NCBI RefSeq assembly: GCF_900111745.1
Contig: NZ_FOIJ01000016.1
Span: forward strand, 1-64,000
Direction: 5' to 3'
Source: Stigmatella erecta
GTDB lineage: Bacteria > Myxococcota > Myxococcia > Myxococcales > Myxococcaceae
Length of the DNA stretch: 64,000 bases
The notes under the pieces were generated by a model. That model ran no database searches and was not told where the DNA came from. It saw only the letters and a list, made by a program, of their open reading frames with translations. Positions 61,029 through 64,000 of the stretch are shown piece after piece. Made by a program: the position numbers and the translations under genes. The stretch's first letter is position 1. Every line of letters starts with the position of its first letter.

Positions 61029-64000
61029 ATGCTGTCCGCCCTCGCCCTCTCGCTCCTGGTGGCCGCGGTCCCCGAGCCCTCCCCGGCGTCCTCCCCTCAT
61101 CCCGACCATCCCCTGGCCTTCATCCTCAGCGGGGGGGTGAGCCTGGGCAGCTACGAGGCGGGGCTGGCCTGGGCCTCGGTGCGCTTTCCCCAGGTGGCGA
61201 GCGCCCGGGGCCTCGGCGGCGCGAGGCAGCGCGTGCCCCGCCTCACCGCCGTCACCGGGGCCTCCGCCGGCAGCATCAACGCCCTGCTGGCGGCGCTCAT
61301 CTGGTGCGAGTCCGGGGACACCACCGCGGATGCCTCCGTGGACAGCAACCTCTTGCACGACTTGTGGCTGCCCGTGGGGCTGGAGCGGCTGCTGCCGGAG
61401 GACCCCGCCGTCTACTCGGAGGGGGATGCGCTCCTGTCCACCCTGCCCCTCACCGAGGCGCTCGCCCGGCTCGAGCGCAAGCTCCTGCCCTCGGACCCTT
61501 CCCGCAAGTTCCAGCCCGGGTGCCGGCTGCCCGTGGGCTTCACCGTGACGCGCGTCACGCCGGAGACCCGCCTCATCGCCGGCCTGCCCACCCTGACGCA
61601 GAAGTTCGTGCTGCCCTGGGTCCTGGAGGTGACGCGCGAGGGGCAGCCCCGCCTGCGCCAGCAGCCCCTCACGGCCAGCCGCGACGCCGGGGACAACGTG
61701 CTGCAACTGCCGGTGCTCGCCAGCAGCCCGCCCCAGGAGGGACACTTTGGCTGGGGCCAGAGCTGGCAGGCCCTGCTCGCCTCGGGCGCCTTTCCCCTGG
61801 CGTTCGCCCCCCGCCCGCTCTGCGACTGCGCGGTGGAGTGCCCCGGGGACCAGGAGGTGGCGCCGGAGGCGTGCCAGGGCCCCGGCCAGACGCTGCCGCC
61901 CCTGCGCTGTGAGGCCCCCTCCTCCAAGGGGCCCCCGCTGAAGCTGTGCCGCCGGCGCTACGTGGATGGGGGCATCTTCGACAACGCCCCCGTGGGCCTG
62001 GCCATCGACCTGACGGAGTCCACGTACGCCTCCACGCCCCTGCGGCCCGTGCGCTACCTCTTCGTCGATCCGGACCTGCGCCGGCTGTCGCCCTACCGGC
62101 CCCCCTCGGCGAGCCCCGCGGCGGAGGGCAGCGGCCTGAGCGCGGGCCTCCAGCTCATGGGCAGCCTCGTCTCCACGAGCCGCAACGTGGACCTGGCCCG
62201 CGCGGTGCGCGCCGGCCGCTGGAACCGCACCACCCAGGGGCTGCTGCGGGAGACCGCCGCGTCCCTGTTGCCCTTCATCTTCGTGCACCTCCAGCTCCAT
62301 GCCCTCCGGGAGGGCACCTCCGTGGAGCTGCTGGCGCCCCCGCGCGCCTTTCCGGACATCGCCCAGCATGGGCGCTTCGGAAGGCTCCTGCTGGAGTGCT
62401 TCGGGGAGACGCCCTCCGAGCAGCCCGAGCACTGGCACGCCTGTGCCCAGCGCATCGCCGCCCTGGCCCAGGAAGGGGTGCCGGCTCAGGACAACACGCC
62501 GCCGCTGTCGAGCGAGGAGGTGATGCTGCTCGCCGAGCGCGTCACCGGCCGCGCCACCCGCCAGGGCCCCCCGCGCTGGGAGTCCGCCCCGCACGGGCGG
62601 CTGCCCCCTCCTTATATCTGGAAGCAGGAGTTCATCGACCGGCTCATCTGCGGCACGGCGGCCCTCTACTTCCTGGCGGACGAGGTGGATGGGCTGGCCG
62701 GCAGCACGCTGGCCCCGGAGCGCCTGCTGCGGCTGAAGGCGGCGCTGCTCTCCGTGGTGCAGATTGGCCAGCAGCTCTCCGGCGCCACGAATGCCGCCGC
62801 CAACGTGCTGCTGCGCGAGGCCCTCGCCCCCTTCGAGGCGGACACGGCGCTCGCGCCGCGGGCCACCCAGGCCCGGCAGGCACTGGAGGCACTGGAGGCC
62901 GGCGCGCTCTTCAGCCCGGCAGACCTCCAGCCCCTGCTCACCGTGCTCGCCACGCGCGCCCCGGAAGCGGGCGAAGCGGGCCCCGTCCTGGACGCGCAGG
63001 CCCGGCTCCGGCACCTGGTGAACCTCCACCCCCACCTCCAGCGCGCCAGCGCCCAGTCCGAGGCGCTCGGCCGCGAGGCGCAGGAGCTGCAGGAACAGCG
63101 CGGGGGCGAGCGCGCCTTGACGCTCTCCAGCCGCTTCTCGCCCCTGGGCAGCTCGCACCTGTTCAACTTCGCGGGCTTCCTGGACCGGCCCCTGCGCGAG
63201 TTCGACTACTACGCCGGCGTGTACGACGCCGCCCAGGCCATCGGCATGACGATCTGCTCCACGCCCGAGCTGGCGCCGAGCCCGCCCATGCGCCAGCTCC
63301 ACCTCGCCAACGCCCTGGACCTGAGCGAGCCCGGCACCCAGCGCTGCCTGGGGCACGCGCTGCGGTACGTGACCGAGACGCTGGGGCTGGCCAGCTCGCC
63401 CAAGGCCCGGTACGTGGTGGGGCGGCTGGCGCGCCTGGAGCTGGCCGCGGCGCTCGACAACCCGGCGCTCGCCTCGGAGCTCGAGCGTGAGCCGGCGTGG
63501 GCGTGGCTGAAGGACTTCTCGGCCGGCGCCCCGGATCCGGCGATGGCGGCCGTGGCGGGGGCCCTGCTGTCGCGCAAGGCGCCCTGCACGGAGAAGTCCC
63601 CGGAGGCCCTGTGCGTGGAGGATCTGCCCTTCGAGGCCTTCATCGCCGCGCTGCGCGAGCACGGCTACACGCCCCAGAGCGAGCCCATGCGGCAGGCGAT
63701 GGAGGACGTGAACGGCTGGGCCATGCGCACGCTGCGCCGGGTGCTGGACCGCTCGCACACCATCGAGCGCCAGGAGCCCGCGCGGAGCACCGGGGTCCGC
63801 AGCGCCGTGCTGCTGGCGCACTCGGCGGGGCAGCTCTGGCTGCGGCGCGCCGAGGACCTGGCCCCCACCTACCCGCGCCTCGTGTGGGACCTGTCCACCA
63901 TCCCCGGCACGAACGCGGCGGGCCGGGGCGGCGGGCTGCGCGCCGCGGCGCACCTCTTGCCCTACCGCATGTCGTTCGACGTGGCGCACGGGGGCATCGC
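61029..64000 (+). CDS. Large secreted patatin-like phospholipase (runs off the right edge)
   Basis: ATG 61029 behind AGAGGGG gives a signal peptide (MLSALALSLLVAAVPEPSPA). The frame stays open to the window end, 990 codons. The oxyanion motif is ILSGGVSLGSYEAGL (Gly ~35), the nucleophile Ser ~79 in VTGASAGSINALLAAL, and Asp ~313 in RYVDGGIFDNAPVGLA completes the patatin dyad. The spacing between Ser and Asp is longer than usual, with an insertion between. About 650 more residues without a recognised domain follow. The likely role is hydrolysis of lipids outside the cytoplasm, fitting predation. Confidence 0.88.
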   Translation, partial: MLSALALSLLVAAVPEPSPASSPHPDHPLAFILSGGVSLGSYEAGLAWASVRFPQVASARGLGGARQRVPRLTAVTGASAGSINALLAALIWCESGDTTADASVDSNLLHDLWLPVGLERLLPEDPAVYSEGDALLSTLPLTEALARLERKLLPSDPSRKFQPGCRLPVGFTVTRVTPETRLIAGLPTLTQKFVLPWVLEVTREGQPRLRQQPLTASRDAGDNVLQLPVLASSPPQEGHFGWGQSWQALLASGAFPLAFAPRPLCDCAVECPGDQEVAPEACQGPGQTLPPLRCEAPSSKGPPLKLCRRRYVDGGIFDNAPVGLAIDLTESTYASTPLRPVRYLFVDPDLRRLSPYRPPSASPAAEGSGLSAGLQLMGSLVSTSRNVDLARAVRAGRWNRTTQGLLRETAASLLPFIFVHLQLHALREGTSVELLAPPRAFPDIAQHGRFGRLLLECFGETPSEQPEHWHACAQRIAALAQEGVPAQDNTPPLSSEEVMLLAERVTGRATRQGPPRWESAPHGRLPPPYIWKQEFIDRLICGTAALYFLADEVDGLAGSTLAPERLLRLKAALLSVVQIGQQLSGATNAAANVLLREALAPFEADTALAPRATQARQALEALEAGALFSPADLQPLLTVLATRAPEAGEAGPVLDAQARLRHLVNLHPHLQRASAQSEALGREAQELQEQRGGERALTLSSRFSPLGSSHLFNFAGFLDRPLREFDYYAGVYDAAQAIGMTICSTPELAPSPPMRQLHLANALDLSEPGTQRCLGHALRYVTETLGLASSPKARYVVGRLARLELAAALDNPALASELEREPAWAWLKDFSAGAPDPAMAAVAGALLSRKAPCTEKSPEALCVEDLPFEAFIAALREHGYTPQSEPMRQAMEDVNGWAMRTLRRVLDRSHTIERQEPARSTGVRSAVLLAHSAGQLWLRRAEDLAPTYPRLVWDLSTIPGTNAAGRGGGLRAAAHLLPYRMSFDVAHGGI

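Noticed and set aside
61017-63989. Reverse-strand open frame of ~990 codons opposite the patatin gene
   Set aside because: It is Arg/Gly/Gln-rich without any motif, whereas the + strand has signal peptide and patatin motifs. High GC keeps antisense frames open.

Overview
The window is very GC-rich, with strong G/C at third codon positions, GTG/TTG starts and frequent ATGA/GTGA gene overlaps. Ser/Thr kinases with C-terminal PEGA domains, a PilZ protein, Cys-rich secreted lipoproteins and many signal-peptide proteins point to a myxobacterium, most likely of the Cystobacterineae (Stigmatella / Archangium / Myxococcus type). This is a judgement from gene content; no rRNA or other phylogenetic marker is present.

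Region by region. 1-3.9 kb is an accessory island: the N-terminal part of an IS5-like transposase, a toxin relic followed by an intact candidate immunity gene, a transposase-like fragment, an A/T-richer gene with a HEPN Rx4H motif, and an intact lipoprotein/immunity pair paralogous to the first and facing it. 3.9-17.3 kb is mostly housekeeping: an App1-type phosphatase, a GAF-PAS hybrid histidine kinase, a glucose dehydrogenase / GH15 glucosidase operon, small membrane and acetyltransferase genes, and an iron-type ABC importer. 17.3-28.5 kb holds a GH3 beta-glucosidase behind a hairpin-rich leader, a second and unrelated lipoprotein/partner cassette (19.8-21.0 kb), a YcnI-like copper protein, a zinc metallopeptidase, a secreted DNRLRE protein and a sulfonate/nitrate-type ABC importer. 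28.5-34.2 kb has a PilZ-acyltransferase-like protein and a PEGA kinase in divergent orientation. 34.3-38.7 kb is a compact, co-directional set resembling a small specialised-metabolism locus: an acyltransferase-like / heme-oxygenase-like diiron oxidase fusion, an FAD hydroxylase, and two paralogous small proteins flanking the hydroxylase. 38.7-53.4 kb returns to core functions: aldo/keto reductase, a second PEGA kinase behind a cluster of DnaA-box-like repeats, glutathione synthetase, a methyltransferase, pyridoxal kinase, an MBL-fold lipoprotein, and soxR divergent from a split transketolase across a SoxR-type operator. 53.4-59.6 kb is a second patchy region: a CapA-like gene whose 3' end is duplicated around an inserted DUF1801 gene, tandem Cys-rich lipoproteins, two decayed kinase tails bracketing two Cys-rich secreted proteins, and a divergently arranged PIN toxin and HTH antitoxin. 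59.7-64 kb has an MFS exporter and a large secreted patatin-like phospholipase that runs off the right edge.

The strongest leads are (i) the two facing toxin/immunity cassettes with cargo between them at 0.47-3.9 kb plus the unrelated cassette at 19.8 kb, which look like kin-discrimination toxins of the SitA/SitI kind; (ii) the possible biosynthetic locus at 34.4-38.7 kb; (iii) the insertion/duplication event at the 3' end of the CapA-like gene; and (iv) the SoxR-operator / split-transketolase arrangement. All similarity statements come from reading motifs by eye; no database search was run.
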